Shown here: positions 8,246 through 17,165 of the stretch, piece after piece
Numbering within the stretch: position 1 is the first letter of the stretch
Layout of the letters: every line of letters starts with the position of its first letter
DNA from: Georgenia sp. EYE_87
GTDB lineage: Bacteria > Actinomycetota > Actinomycetes > Actinomycetales > Actinomycetaceae
Direction of reading: 5' to 3'
NCBI RefSeq assembly: GCF_023148685.1
Contig: NZ_JAHXNL010000006.1
Location: forward strand, 164,917 to 228,916
Length of the DNA: 64,000 bases
The notes under the pieces: generated by a model
What the model was told of the DNA's origin: nothing
Seen by the model: the letters and a program-made list of their open reading frames with translations, nothing else
The model's database searches: none
Made by a program: the position numbers and the translations under genes

Positions 8246-10233
8246 CCACCACGGACAAGGCCGTGCCCATGGCCGCACAGCGAGCTGACATCGATGACCT
8301 CTTCTGGCAGGACGACTACGAGCCGATCACCGCCGACGACGCGTTCCTGGCCGAGGTCGTGGCGAAGGCCGACCTCCCGGCGCTGCTGGCCGCCCTCGCT
8401 GCGGCGACGGGCGACACCTCGGGCCTCGTCGAGGACCTCCGGCCCCCGCTCACGCCCGTCGACACGGTGGGGCACCCGCACGGCGGCATGACGGAGGCGC
8501 AGCAGGAGCTGGCCAGGCGGCTGGCCCTCGACGGCCTGCGCCGTCTGCGCGACGAGCACATCACCAGCGTGGACGTGCTGCCGGACGACACCGTCCAGCA
8601 CATCCTCACCTTCCTGACGAACGGCAACGAGTCCTGGGTCCCGTCGCTCCGGCACGAGCTCGATCTCGCGCCCGACAAGGGTGGCGCCCCCTCCTGGCGC
8701 TTCGGCGAGCTCGCCCCTGGCCGCGAGTTCGAGGTGCTCGTGGTCGGCGCCGGCATCGCCGGTATCGCGGCCGGCCACCGCTACGCCCAGGCGGACGTCC
8801 CGTTCACGATGATCGAGGCGTCGGACCGCATCGGCGGCACCTGGTGGAAGAACCGCTACCCGGGCGTCCGGCTGGACACCCCGACGTTCGGCTACTCGTA
8901 CTCCTTCGCGCAGAAGACCGACTGGCCGCACCAGTTCGCGCAGGGCGCCGAGATCCTCGACTACCTCGAGACGGTCGCCGAGCGCGCGGGCCTGGCAGAC
9001 CACATCGAGTTCGGCACGCGTCTGACGCGGGCGGTCTGGGACGAGGCCAAGGGCGTCTGGGTGGTCACCACGGTCGGGTCCGACGGAGTGACGACGGAAC
9101 GGATGTTCGCGGCGATCGTCAGCGGCCTCGGCCAGCTCGACATCCCGCACATCCCCGACTTCCCGGGGCTCGCCGACTTCACGGGGCCGGTCATGCACTC
9201 CGCGGAGTGGGACGACACGATCGACTGGCACGGCAAGCGGGTCGCCGTCATCGGCACCGGCGCGAGCGCGTACCAGATCGTCCCGGCCATGGTGGACGAG
9301 GTCGCCAAGATGGTCCTGTTCCAGCGCAGCGCGCCCTGGATGCTGCCTGCGCCGAACTACCACGACACGGTCGACGGGACGTTCTCCTGGCTGGTGCGCC
9401 ACGTGCCGCACTACGGACAGTGGTACCGCCTGTGGGTGACGACGTTGGGGATCCCGGGCCGGTTCCACTCCGTGGAGGCCGAGGAGGGCTGGGAGGGGGT
9501 TCCGCTGAGCGTGTCCCGGACCAACCAGAAGGTCCGGGACGAGCTGATCGGCCGGATGGCCGAGCAGCTGCAGGGTCGTCCGGACCTGCTCGAGCTCACG
9601 ACCCCGAGCTACCCGCCGGGCGCCAAGCGCATGCTGCGCGACAACGGCGTGTGGGCGTACTCGCTCATGCAGGAGCGGACGACGCTCGAGACCTCACCCA
9701 TCGCGCGCTTCACGCCCGAGGGGATCCTCACCGAGGACGGCACGCTGCACGAGGTGGACCTCGTGGTGTGCGCGACCGGCTTCCGGCCGTCGGACTACCT
9801 CGACGGGGTGGAGATCGTCGGCCGGGGCGGGGTCGAGATCCACGACTTCTGGAAGGGCGACACGCGCGCCTACAACGGCGTCACCGTGCCCGGCTTCCCG
9901 AACTTCTTCATGCTGTACGGACCGAACGTCGGCGGCGTCGTCGCGGGCAGCCTGCACTTCATGATCGAGCGGGCCGTGGAGTTCTCCCTCAAGGTGGTCC
10001 GTGAGGTGCTCGCCCGCGACATCAAGGCGGTCGACGTCACGCCCGAGGCGCTCGACAGGTTCGTGGCCTGGGTCGATGCCGCGAACCGGCGCATGGCGTG
10101 GGGCCAGCCGTACGTGCGCACGTGGTACCAGAACGCCTCCGGTCGGGTCTCCCAGGTCTGGCCGTACACCAACGCCGACTACTGGGAGATCACCGAGTCC
10201 GTGGCGCCCGGCGACCACGAGTTCATCGCGTGA
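8242..10233 (+). CDS. Baeyer-Villiger monooxygenase, 4-hydroxyacetophenone monooxygenase type
   Basis: A 663-residue type I BVMO. An extra N-terminal domain of about 160 residues precedes the first Rossmann motif (VVGAGIAGIAAGHR), a layout known for 4-hydroxyacetophenone monooxygenase and longer than cyclohexanone monooxygenases. The BVMO fingerprint F-x-G-x3-H-x3-W-D is exact (FTGPVMHSAEWD, about residues 312-324), followed by the NADPH Rossmann motif VAVIGTGASAYQIVP and the ATG motif VCATGFRPSDY. It inserts oxygen next to a carbonyl, turning a ketone into an ester, using FAD, NADPH and O2. It overlaps both neighbours, and the esterase directly after it would cleave the ester. An aryl ketone substrate is inferred from context. 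Confidence 0.92.
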   Translation: MTTTDKAVPMAAQRADIDDLFWQDDYEPITADDAFLAEVVAKADLPALLAALAAATGDTSGLVEDLRPPLTPVDTVGHPHGGMTEAQQELARRLALDGLRRLRDEHITSVDVLPDDTVQHILTFLTNGNESWVPSLRHELDLAPDKGGAPSWRFGELAPGREFEVLVVGAGIAGIAAGHRYAQADVPFTMIEASDRIGGTWWKNRYPGVRLDTPTFGYSYSFAQKTDWPHQFAQGAEILDYLETVAERAGLADHIEFGTRLTRAVWDEAKGVWVVTTVGSDGVTTERMFAAIVSGLGQLDIPHIPDFPGLADFTGPVMHSAEWDDTIDWHGKRVAVIGTGASAYQIVPAMVDEVAKMVLFQRSAPWMLPAPNYHDTVDGTFSWLVRHVPHYGQWYRLWVTTLGIPGRFHSVEAEEGWEGVPLSVSRTNQKVRDELIGRMAEQLQGRPDLLELTTPSYPPGAKRMLRDNGVWAYSLMQERTTLETSPIARFTPEGILTEDGTLHEVDLVVCATGFRPSDYLDGVEIVGRGGVEIHDFWKGDTRAYNGVTVPGFPNFFMLYGPNVGGVVAGSLHFMIERAVEFSLKVVREVLARDIKAVDVTPEALDRFVAWVDAANRRMAWGQPYVRTWYQNASGRVSQVWPYTNADYWEITESVAPGDHEFIA

Positions 10234-11666
10234 GCCGTACCGTCACGGTGGCGACGCCGTCCGGCACGGTCCTCGGGGCCGTGACGGACGGCGTCGCCGA
10301 TTTCCGCGCGGTGCGCTACGCCGACGGTGACCGGTTCGCCGAGGCTCGCTCGCCCGCTCGTGCGCAGGGGCCCGTGACGGCGTTCCCTCAGCGCCCCGGT
10401 GCGCTCGACGTCCTGCTCGGGCCCGCGCTGGGTGAGCTGCGGCAGTCCGAGGACTCGTTCTTCGTGCGCATCCAGGCCCCGGCCGACGCGCACACGGACC
10501 CGGCCGGGCTCCCCGTCCTCGTGTTCGTCCCGGGCGGCGGCTTTCTCTCCGGATCCCCGCACGCGCGCTGGTTCCGCTCACCCGAGCTCGTACGCGACGG
10601 CCGCATGGTCCTCGTGACGGTCGGCTACCGGCTCGGCGCCCTGGGCGCACTCGGCCCGGGCGGCGACCCACACGGGTCGGCGCGACCGTTCCGTGACCTG
10701 ATCCGGGCGCTGCGATGGGTGCACGGCTCGATCAGCGCGTTTGGTGGTGACCCGGAGTCGATCACCCTGGCGGGGGACTCCGCGGGCGCCTGGTATGCCT
10801 ACGCGCTGAGCATCACGCCTGCCCTCGCGGGCGTCATCCGGCGGACCGTGCTCGTGAGCCTGCCGCGGTTCGCCCCGCTGTCCGGCTCGGACCACGCGCA
10901 GCGGCGCGCGCTGTTCCTCGACGCCTTCGGGGCGCCGTCGGAGCTGGGCGCGGCCCCTGTGGGGCGGATCCTGGACGCGCAGACCACCGCCGCACGCGGG
11001 TACCACGGAGCCGGCTTCCCGTTCGCCCCCGCCGCGTGCGAGGGCCTCCCGGACTGGCTCAGCGACTACGCGACGTCGGCGCCCCGGCTGCACACCGGGG
11101 GGCTGCTGCTGCTCACGACGGGCGAGGAGTCCGCGGCGTTCCTGCGCGGCGCGCCACGCCAGGCGCAGGACCGCGCGTGGCTGCAAAGGTATCTCGGGGC
11201 TCGGTTCGAGGACCCGGACGCCGCACTGGCGTCGCTCAGGGAACGTCGGCCCGGGGCGTCGCCCTACCGGCTCGCCGTCGACGCCGGCACGCTGCACCAG
11301 TTCCGCGCGGCCGCACTCGAGATCGCCACCGCGGCCGCGGTTCCCACGCGCGTGGTGCGCCTGGCGGTGCAGAGCCCGCTCCCGGACGCCCTCTCGCCGC
11401 ACTGCTTCACGCTCCCGTTCCTCTTCGGCGGGCGCTCCGGGTGGCACGACGCCCCGATGCTGGACGGCCTCGACCACGGTGTCTTCGACCGGACCGAGGC
11501 GGTGCTGCACCGCCTGCTTCTCGACGTCGTGCACGACCGCGGGCGCTCTGCTCTCGCGCCGGTCTACGACCCGGGTTCACCCCAGACCCTGGAGATCGAC
11601 GAGGCGGGTGTCCGGGCCATCCGGCCCGACGACATCGAGCTGGGCGCCTTGCGGCTGATCGCCTGA
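10230..11666 (+). CDS. Type B carboxylesterase
   Basis: A 478-residue alpha/beta-hydrolase of the carboxylesterase/cholinesterase family. It has an oxyanion-hole region PVLVFVPGGGF, the nucleophile elbow GDSAGAWY (G-x-S-x-G) near residue 175, and the usual preceding FGGDPESITLAGD element. The GTG start at 10230 overlaps the BVMO stop (GTGA), so the two are translationally coupled. The logical role is hydrolysis of the ester made by the BVMO, giving a phenol plus a short acid such as acetate. It is the last gene of the operon; a strong hairpin follows at 11740. The frame extends upstream inside the BVMO gene but without a plausible start. Confidence 0.88.
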   Translation: MSRTVTVATPSGTVLGAVTDGVADFRAVRYADGDRFAEARSPARAQGPVTAFPQRPGALDVLLGPALGELRQSEDSFFVRIQAPADAHTDPAGLPVLVFVPGGGFLSGSPHARWFRSPELVRDGRMVLVTVGYRLGALGALGPGGDPHGSARPFRDLIRALRWVHGSISAFGGDPESITLAGDSAGAWYAYALSITPALAGVIRRTVLVSLPRFAPLSGSDHAQRRALFLDAFGAPSELGAAPVGRILDAQTTAARGYHGAGFPFAPAACEGLPDWLSDYATSAPRLHTGGLLLLTTGEESAAFLRGAPRQAQDRAWLQRYLGARFEDPDAALASLRERRPGASPYRLAVDAGTLHQFRAAALEIATAAAVPTRVVRLAVQSPLPDALSPHCFTLPFLFGGRSGWHDAPMLDGLDHGVFDRTEAVLHRLLLDVVHDRGRSALAPVYDPGSPQTLEIDEAGVRAIRPDDIELGALRLIA

Positions 11667-11739
11667 CCACGGCGCCGTCGCGGCGGCGGGCGCCGTCGCG
11701 GCGACCCCCAGCGCTGTGCCGGTGCCCAGGAACGCGCGC

Positions 11740-11778
11740 GGCCGTCTTCTCCGGGACCCTGTCCCGAGGAAGACGGCC
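11740..11778. terminator. Bidirectional terminator hairpin
   Basis: GGCCGTCTTCTCCGGGAC and GTCCCGAGGAAGACGGCC pair at 16 of 18 positions around a 3-nt loop. The hairpin lies between the convergent esterase (plus) and ABC ATPase (minus) genes. There is no long T-run, as is common in high-GC actinobacteria. Confidence 0.7.
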
Positions 11779-11792
11779 GCGTTCGACGTCAG

Positions 11793-12617
11793 TCAGACGG
11801 TGGCGGGCTTGCGGGCTCCGCCCGTGTTGGTCTTGGCGAACTGCACCTGCTCGTAGACCTCGTGGCGCAGCTCGGCGAACCGCTTGGACGAGCGGGTCTC
11901 CAGCTGGTCCCGCTCGGCGGGCAGGTCGATCGTGAGGTCTTCCTGGACGATCGTCGGGGAGCTGGACAGCACCAGGACCCGCTCCCCCAGGTAGACCGAC
12001 TCGTCGATGTCGTGGGTGACGAACAGGATCGTCATGTTGTGCCGCTTCCACACCGTGCGTACCAGGTCCTCGAGCTCCGCTCGCGTCTGGGCGTCGACGG
12101 CCGCGAACGGCTCGTCCATGAGCATCACGTCGGGGTGGGACGCCACCGCGCGGGCGATGGCCACGCGCTGCTGCATGCCGCCCGAGAGCTGCCACGGGTA
12201 CTGCTTGCGGGCGTGCTCGAGTCCGACCGAGGCCAGCGCGTCGTCGACCCGCGCCGCACGTTCCGCCTTCTTCACGCCGGACGTCTTGAGCGGCAGCTCG
12301 ATGTTGTCCTCGACCGTGAACCAGGGGAACAGGCTGCGCCCGTACTCCTGGAAGACGACCGCCATGCCCTTCGTCGGGCCGTTGACCCGGGCGCCGTCGA
12401 GGACGACCTCACCGCTGGTCGGGGGCATCAGGCCCGCGATGATCTTCAGCAGTGTCGTCTTGCCGCTGCCGGAGGGGCCCACGAGGCAGGCGAGCTCGCC
12501 GGCGCGCAGGTCGAAGTCGAGCGAGCGGACAGCCTCGAACTCCTTCGCGGTCCCGTGGCCGTAGATCTTGCGCACGTTACGGACCGAGAGGCGGGCCTGC
12601 GCTGCGTCAGCCGTCAT
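11793..12617 (-). CDS. ABC transporter ATP-binding protein (SsuB/TauB type)
   Basis: A 274-residue ATPase. Walker A is GPSGSGKTTLLK, the Q-loop lies in AVVFQEYGRSLFPW, the signature is LSGGMQQRVAIARA, Walker B is VMLMDEPFAAVD, and the H-loop is FVTHDIDE. The closest pattern is the nitrate/sulfonate/taurine importer group, which in actinobacteria also takes up aromatic acids. It is the last gene of the unit SBP-permease-permease-ATPase; its ATG overlaps the permease end. Its position between two aromatic modules suggests uptake of their substrate; the sequence alone does not fix the ligand. Confidence 0.92.
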   Translation of the reverse strand: MTADAAQARLSVRNVRKIYGHGTAKEFEAVRSLDFDLRAGELACLVGPSGSGKTTLLKIIAGLMPPTSGEVVLDGARVNGPTKGMAVVFQEYGRSLFPWFTVEDNIELPLKTSGVKKAERAARVDDALASVGLEHARKQYPWQLSGGMQQRVAIARAVASHPDVMLMDEPFAAVDAQTRAELEDLVRTVWKRHNMTILFVTHDIDESVYLGERVLVLSSSPTIVQEDLTIDLPAERDQLETRSSKRFAELRHEVYEQVQFAKTNTGGARKPATV

Positions 12618-13380
12618 TTGAGTGCTCCTTGAGTCCGAAGTACCAGTGCAAGATCCGCTTCTGGATCAGTTGGAAGGCCACCGCGAGCAGGACGCCGATG
12701 ATGCCGAGCAGCAGGATGCCGCTCCACATCTCCGGGATCGCGACACGGTTCTGGAAGTTGATGATCTGGTAACCGATGCCCTCCTGGGCGGCGAACATCT
12801 CGGAGACCACCATGAGGATGAGGCCGACCGCCAGGGACTGGCGGATGCCCGTGAGCATCTGCGGGGCCGCTGAGGGCAGGATGAAGTAGCGCAGGCGGTC
12901 CAGGCCGTTGATCCCGTAGACCCGGACCGTGCTGGTCTGCACCTCGTCCATGGACCGGACGCCGGTGATCGTGTTGAGCAGGATCGGCCAGACGCAGCCG
13001 AGCACGATGACCGTGATCTTCATGCCGTTGTTGATGCCGATGACCAGCAGCAGGACAGGGATGAGGATCGTCGACGGGATCGCGCGCAGGAACTCCAGCA
13101 GCGGCTCCAGCAGCCACCGGGCGTTGCGCGACAGACCGATGAGGATCCCGAAGGTGACGCCGACGACGATGGAGATCGCCAGGCTGACCAGCAGCCGCCA
13201 GACGCTAGGCCACACGTCCGTCCAGAGGTTGGAGGACAGCCAGGTCTCGACGAACTTCTCCGCGACCCTCTCCGGCGTGGGGACGAAGAAGTTCGCACCC
13301 TGCCGAGTGAAGGCCCACCAGAGGGCGATGAGGATGACCGGCAGACCGATCCACATCAGGACTCGTCTGAGGGCGCTCAT
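12607..13380 (-). CDS. ABC transporter permease (SsuC/TauC type)
   Basis: A 257-residue inner-membrane permease with about six hydrophobic helices and the BPD-type cytoplasmic loop (PSAAPQMLTGIRQSLAVGLI), which contacts the ATPase. Its ATG at 13380 overlaps the stop of the upstream permease (ATGA). The 3' end overlaps the ATPase start by 11 nt. It would form a heterodimeric channel with the neighbouring permease. Confidence 0.9.
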   Translation of the reverse strand: MSALRRVLMWIGLPVILIALWWAFTRQGANFFVPTPERVAEKFVETWLSSNLWTDVWPSVWRLLVSLAISIVVGVTFGILIGLSRNARWLLEPLLEFLRAIPSTILIPVLLLVIGINNGMKITVIVLGCVWPILLNTITGVRSMDEVQTSTVRVYGINGLDRLRYFILPSAAPQMLTGIRQSLAVGLILMVVSEMFAAQEGIGYQIINFQNRVAIPEMWSGILLLGIIGVLLAVAFQLIQKRILHWYFGLKEHSNDG

Positions 13381-14240
13381 GCCGCTGCCTCCCCGCGTAC
13401 CGAGCTGTGCCAGAAGAGCACCTTGCGCTCGATGAGTCGGAACACTTGGTTGACGATGATGCCCAGCAGGCCGGCCGTGAGGATCAGCGCGAAGAGCGCG
13501 GCAGGCGCGTCGTTGAGCTGGGCCGTGGCCACCGCGTGGCCGAGGCCGGGCGTACCGACGATGAGCTCGGTGCTGATCGCCAGGATCAGGGCCACGGTGG
13601 CGGCGAGCCGGACCCCGGTGACGAAGAACGGCAGGAGAGTGGGGAAGACGAGGTACCACGCGCGCTGGAGACCGTTCATCCGCATTGTGCGCACGGTGTC
13701 GTCCGCGACCTTGTCGACGTCGGCGACCCCGTACAGCACCTGGATCAGCGCGATGAAGAAGCAGCCGTAGACCACCACGAGGAGCTCGGAGCCGAGCCGG
13801 GGGCCGAACAGCAGCGCGGCCACCGGGATGAGGCCCACGGAGGGGATCGGACGAAGGAACTCGATCGTCGTGTGGGTGAACTCCCGGAGGAACTTCGAGG
13901 ACCCGATGACCAGGCCGACCAGCAGGCCGGCGACCGAGGAGATCGTCAGACCGAGGAACCACGCCCGCATCGTGAACCCCACCGCTTCCCAGAAGTCGGT
14001 GTAGGTGAAGTTGGTGAGGAACACCGGGATCACCGTTGTCGGCCCCGGGAGATGGTGCCGGTTCACCGGGCCGTAAAGGCTGAAGAGCTCCCAGGCGACG
14101 AGGAAGGCGACGATGCCGGTGACGCCTAGTACGTAGGGCCCGACCTCTTGCCAGCCCGGGGTGCTCCGGCGCGTGCCCGGGACCGCCTCGACTGCTGGGG
14201 CGGCCGCTGCCGCACCTGGCAGGACGGTTTGCGTGTCCAC
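13377..14240 (-). CDS. ABC transporter permease (SsuC/TauC type), second subunit
   Basis: A 287-residue permease. A cytoplasmic N-terminus of about 35 residues is followed by six hydrophobic segments and the BPD loop (PTLLPFFVTGVRLAATVALI). Paired with the permease at 12607 it makes two different channel subunits, less usual than the SsuC homodimer but frequent in actinobacterial aromatic-compound loci. A gap of 66 nt separates it from the lipoprotein gene upstream. Confidence 0.9.
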   Translation of the reverse strand: MDTQTVLPGAAAAAPAVEAVPGTRRSTPGWQEVGPYVLGVTGIVAFLVAWELFSLYGPVNRHHLPGPTTVIPVFLTNFTYTDFWEAVGFTMRAWFLGLTISSVAGLLVGLVIGSSKFLREFTHTTIEFLRPIPSVGLIPVAALLFGPRLGSELLVVVYGCFFIALIQVLYGVADVDKVADDTVRTMRMNGLQRAWYLVFPTLLPFFVTGVRLAATVALILAISTELIVGTPGLGHAVATAQLNDAPAALFALILTAGLLGIIVNQVFRLIERKVLFWHSSVRGEAAA

Positions 14241-14306
14241 GTCTGTTCTGTACTCCTCGGACGAGGGCGGACGGGCGGGGCCGAGGAGGCGGCCCCGCCC
14301 GGCGGG

Positions 14307-15320
14307 CTACTGCTGCCAGAGCACCTTGCTCACGTCAGGCGTGGCGTCGGTGACGTCGTACTTGCTCAGCAGGTCGGCGAACTTCTGGATGGTCGGCTCG
14401 TCGATGTCGGTGCTCCAGGTACCGAACTCCGTCTTCGACGCCACCTCCGGCGGGGTCTTGAGTATCGCCGTCATCTGCTCGGCGACGGCCGGGTGGTTGT
14501 CGTTGAGCCATGCGCTGGCCTCGGTGAGCGCCTCGACGAACCTCGTGACGGTGTCGGGGTCCTCGGAGGTCAGTGTGCCGCTCGAGGCGATGACGAGCTC
14601 GTTGGCCCCGAGCTCCGTGTCGTGGATGAAGTCGGACACGAGCGTCCCTTCCGCACCGAGAACCTGCTGCGTGAACGGTGAGCCGACCATGCCGGCGTCG
14701 ACCTGTCCGCTTTCGAGCTGCGCCGCCACCTCGGGGAAGCCGAGCTGGACGAAGTTGATGCTGCTGGGGTCGCCGCCGTCGAGCGCGACCGCCTCGCTGA
14801 TCCCGATCTCGCCGATGCCCCCGAGCGCGTTGACCGAGACGGTCTTGCCCGACAGGTCCTTGGCGGAGGTGATGTCCGAGCCCGCGCCGGTGACCACCGC
14901 GGTCGAGTCGAACGGGGTGTCTGGGTTGTTCTGCAGGAAGCCCGAGACGATCTGGATGTCAAGCCCTTGCGTCGCGGCGACGAGCGGCGTCGTCGGGCTC
15001 GCGAGCATGAAGTCCAGCGCGCCGGTCGACAGCGACGGCAGCTGAGCGTTGGACGACTGGCCGACGACGAGCTCCAGCTCGATGCCGTGGTCGGCAAAGA
15101 TGCCCTCGTCGATGGACGCCTGCAACGCGGCCTGCGCGGAGGAGGCGAAGATGCCGAAGTTGACGTGCGTGAGCTTCTCGCTGTCGCCGCCGGTGTCGGT
15201 GCCGCTGTCGGCGGCAGGCTGCGTGGCGGCGCCGGTGACCGAGCCGGACGAGCAGCCGGACAGCGCGAGCACGAGCCCGGCGGCGACGGCGGCGAGCGCG
15301 TGCGTGGTGGATAACCTCAT
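14307..15320 (-). CDS. ABC transporter solute-binding lipoprotein (SsuA/THI5-like)
   Basis: A 337-residue periplasmic-binding-protein-fold lipoprotein. The signal peptide MRLSTTHALAAVAAGLVLAL ends in lipobox LSGC with Cys23, followed by a flexible Ser/Gly/Asp linker. The core VNFGIFASSAQAALQASIDE, GIFADHGIELELVVGQ and a DLSGKTVSVNALGG stretch are typical of nitrate/sulfonate/taurine-type receptors. I set the start at ATG 15320 (GAGGAAGAGGG upstream) rather than a longer frame with no signal peptide. It is the first gene of the importer operon. The promoter lies at 15390-15419, with a TetR-like motif upstream at 15422. Confidence 0.9.
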   Translation of the reverse strand: MRLSTTHALAAVAAGLVLALSGCSSGSVTGAATQPAADSGTDTGGDSEKLTHVNFGIFASSAQAALQASIDEGIFADHGIELELVVGQSSNAQLPSLSTGALDFMLASPTTPLVAATQGLDIQIVSGFLQNNPDTPFDSTAVVTGAGSDITSAKDLSGKTVSVNALGGIGEIGISEAVALDGGDPSSINFVQLGFPEVAAQLESGQVDAGMVGSPFTQQVLGAEGTLVSDFIHDTELGANELVIASSGTLTSEDPDTVTRFVEALTEASAWLNDNHPAVAEQMTAILKTPPEVASKTEFGTWSTDIDEPTIQKFADLLSKYDVTDATPDVSKVLWQQ

Positions 15321-15389
15321 GAGTCCCTCTTCCTCGAGTGAACGGGTCGACGTTCGCTGCCGGCCGGCCACGGCCCGACGCTGATTCGA

Positions 15390-15419
15390 ACCCTATGTGA
15401 TGGATAGCACATTTGTCAA
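15390..15419 (-). promoter_or_regulatory. Promoter of the SsuA-type importer operon
   Basis: On the minus strand TTGACA (15419-15414), an 18-nt spacer and TAGGGT (15395-15390) make a near-consensus promoter pointing to the lipoprotein gene. Confidence 0.6.
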
Positions 15420-15433
15420 TGGATAATGCATTC
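15400..15433. promoter_or_regulatory. Direct repeats and TetR-like motif at the importer promoter
   Basis: ATGGATAGCACATT (15400-15413) and ATGGATAATGCATT (15419-15432) are direct repeats 19 bp apart, bracketing the -35 box. The second contains ATAATGCATTC, which matches ATAATGCACTC at 4809 and ATAATACATTC at 5627, suggesting that the importer belongs to the same TetR regulon. Confidence 0.45.
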
Positions 15434-15470
15434 TGCTGATACGGGCCGCTGCGGCAAGCCAGCGGCACGG

Positions 15471-17165
15471 TCAGGAGGCGGCAAGCGTCCCCTGCGACTC
15501 CTCCGCAGCCGCCTGCGGCTCCTCCACCGGTACCTGAGGCGTCCCGATCCGAGCGGCAGCGAAGACCTTGGTCAAGGTGGCGTCCAGCTCCTGGGCGAGG
15601 CACTCGGCCGCGATGATGTGGTCCGGCCGGAGCACCACCACGGAGACAGGGCGTGCGTCGAACCAGGTCTTGAGGACGCCGGCCGGGTCGCCGACGAGCC
15701 TGACGCCGTCGGAGACGTGCCCGGCCGCCCAAGGGAGCTGCTCGGCCGGGACGACCTGGACGAGCGTGGCACCCAGGCGCTCGACCCCGGCCCGGCTCGC
15801 GTCGCTCAGGAACGCCGTGGGGTCGTTGTTCCAGGCCAGCACGCGCCAGCCCTGTCCGGTCGCGTCATCGAGCAGCAGGTCACGCCCGGCGACGTCCTTC
15901 ACGCGCGGCTGCGGGAACAGGGTGCCCGCGGTCGGGACGACGTCGGCGAAGTCGGGCAGCGCCTTGTAGGTGCGGGTCGCCGTGGGGACGACGACGCCGC
16001 GGTCGTACTTGGGCAGCGGCTTGAAGCCCTGGCTGTTGACGCGTGCCTTGAGGGCCGGCACGCGGTCGATCGCGCTGGCGACCCGGTCGCGCACCCAGGT
16101 GCGCAGCTTGCTCGTGTCGGTCACGAGGTTCGCCATGCTGAGCGAGAGCGCCACCATCGCCTTGACGTGGTCCATGCGCTCGGCCGCGTACGTCTCGATG
16201 AGCGAGTCGTCGGCCCTGCCCTTGACGACGGCGGCGAGCTTCCAGCCCAGGTTCAGGGCGTCGCGGATGCCCGAGTTCCACCCCTGGCCGGCGACGACCG
16301 GCATGATGTGCGCGGCGTCGCCCGCCAGCAGCACCCGGCCGGCCTGAAACTTCTCGGCGACGCGGGCGTGGTGGGAGTACACGCGGCGGCGGATGATGTC
16401 GAGCTTTGCCGGGTCCGGCACGTGGTCCTTCAGCAGGCCGTGGACGAACTCGTCGTCGTCCGCCAGCGACTCGTCCTCCCCCGGGAGCAGGCTGAACTCC
16501 CAGCGGCGGATCCCGTGCGGCAGGCTGAGTGTGGCGTAGCCGCGGGTCGGGTCGCCGCCGAAGACGGCGTGCGGGGTGCCGATCGGGTCGTTCGCGACGT
16601 CGATGACGAGACCGCGCGTGGTACGCGTCTCGCCGTCGAACCCGATGCCCAGGGCCTTGCGGGTGGCGGACGCGCCGCCCTCGCAGCTCACGACGTACTT
16701 GCCCGTGAGGGTCTCTTCCCCCGACGGGGTCCGCACCGTCACCGTGGCGCTCTCGCCGTCCTGCACGAGGCCAGCGGCCTCCGCGCGGAACCGGACGGTC
16801 ACCGAGGCGAAGCGCTCCAGGCCGTCGAGCAGCACCTTGTCGACGAGCGGCTGGACGAAGCCGTTGCGGCGCGGGTAGCCGAACTCGCGGGTGGTGGGGT
16901 TGATCTCGGCCAGGATCTTGCGCTCGCCGTTGACGATGCGGATCTTCTGGTCGGGGACGGTGTGCGGCAGCACTTCCTCGACGAGGCCGATGGTCTGCAT
17001 CGACCGCAGCGCCTCGTCGTCCACGCCGACGGCGCGCGGGTAGTCGATCAGCTCGTCCCGCGCCTCCAGCACCACGACGTCGACGCCGTAGCCGCCGAGC
17101 AGGTTCGCGAGCATGAGGCCGACCGGGCCGGCACCAATGACGATGACGTCGGTGTCAAAGTTCAT
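15471..17165 (-). CDS. mhpA: 3-(3-hydroxyphenyl)propionate-type FAD hydroxylase
   Basis: A 564-residue class A flavoprotein monooxygenase (E. coli MhpA has 554). It has VIVIGAGPVGLMLANLLGG at residues 7-25, the DG-type motif VVSCEGGASATRK, and the GD motif VLLAGDAAHIMPVVAGQGWN near 290. It adds a second OH to a 3-hydroxyphenyl-alkanoate, giving the 2,3-diol cleaved by MhpB. I start at ATG 17165; upstream extensions run through the aldolase gene. It is the last gene of a tight minus-strand mhp operon, overlapping the aldolase by 4 nt. The Ala/Glu-rich tail is variable. The substrate may be a relative of 3-hydroxyphenylpropionate or cinnamate. Confidence 0.88.
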   Translation of the reverse strand: MNFDTDVIVIGAGPVGLMLANLLGGYGVDVVVLEARDELIDYPRAVGVDDEALRSMQTIGLVEEVLPHTVPDQKIRIVNGERKILAEINPTTREFGYPRRNGFVQPLVDKVLLDGLERFASVTVRFRAEAAGLVQDGESATVTVRTPSGEETLTGKYVVSCEGGASATRKALGIGFDGETRTTRGLVIDVANDPIGTPHAVFGGDPTRGYATLSLPHGIRRWEFSLLPGEDESLADDDEFVHGLLKDHVPDPAKLDIIRRRVYSHHARVAEKFQAGRVLLAGDAAHIMPVVAGQGWNSGIRDALNLGWKLAAVVKGRADDSLIETYAAERMDHVKAMVALSLSMANLVTDTSKLRTWVRDRVASAIDRVPALKARVNSQGFKPLPKYDRGVVVPTATRTYKALPDFADVVPTAGTLFPQPRVKDVAGRDLLLDDATGQGWRVLAWNNDPTAFLSDASRAGVERLGATLVQVVPAEQLPWAAGHVSDGVRLVGDPAGVLKTWFDARPVSVVVLRPDHIIAAECLAQELDATLTKVFAAARIGTPQVPVEEPQAAAEESQGTLAAS

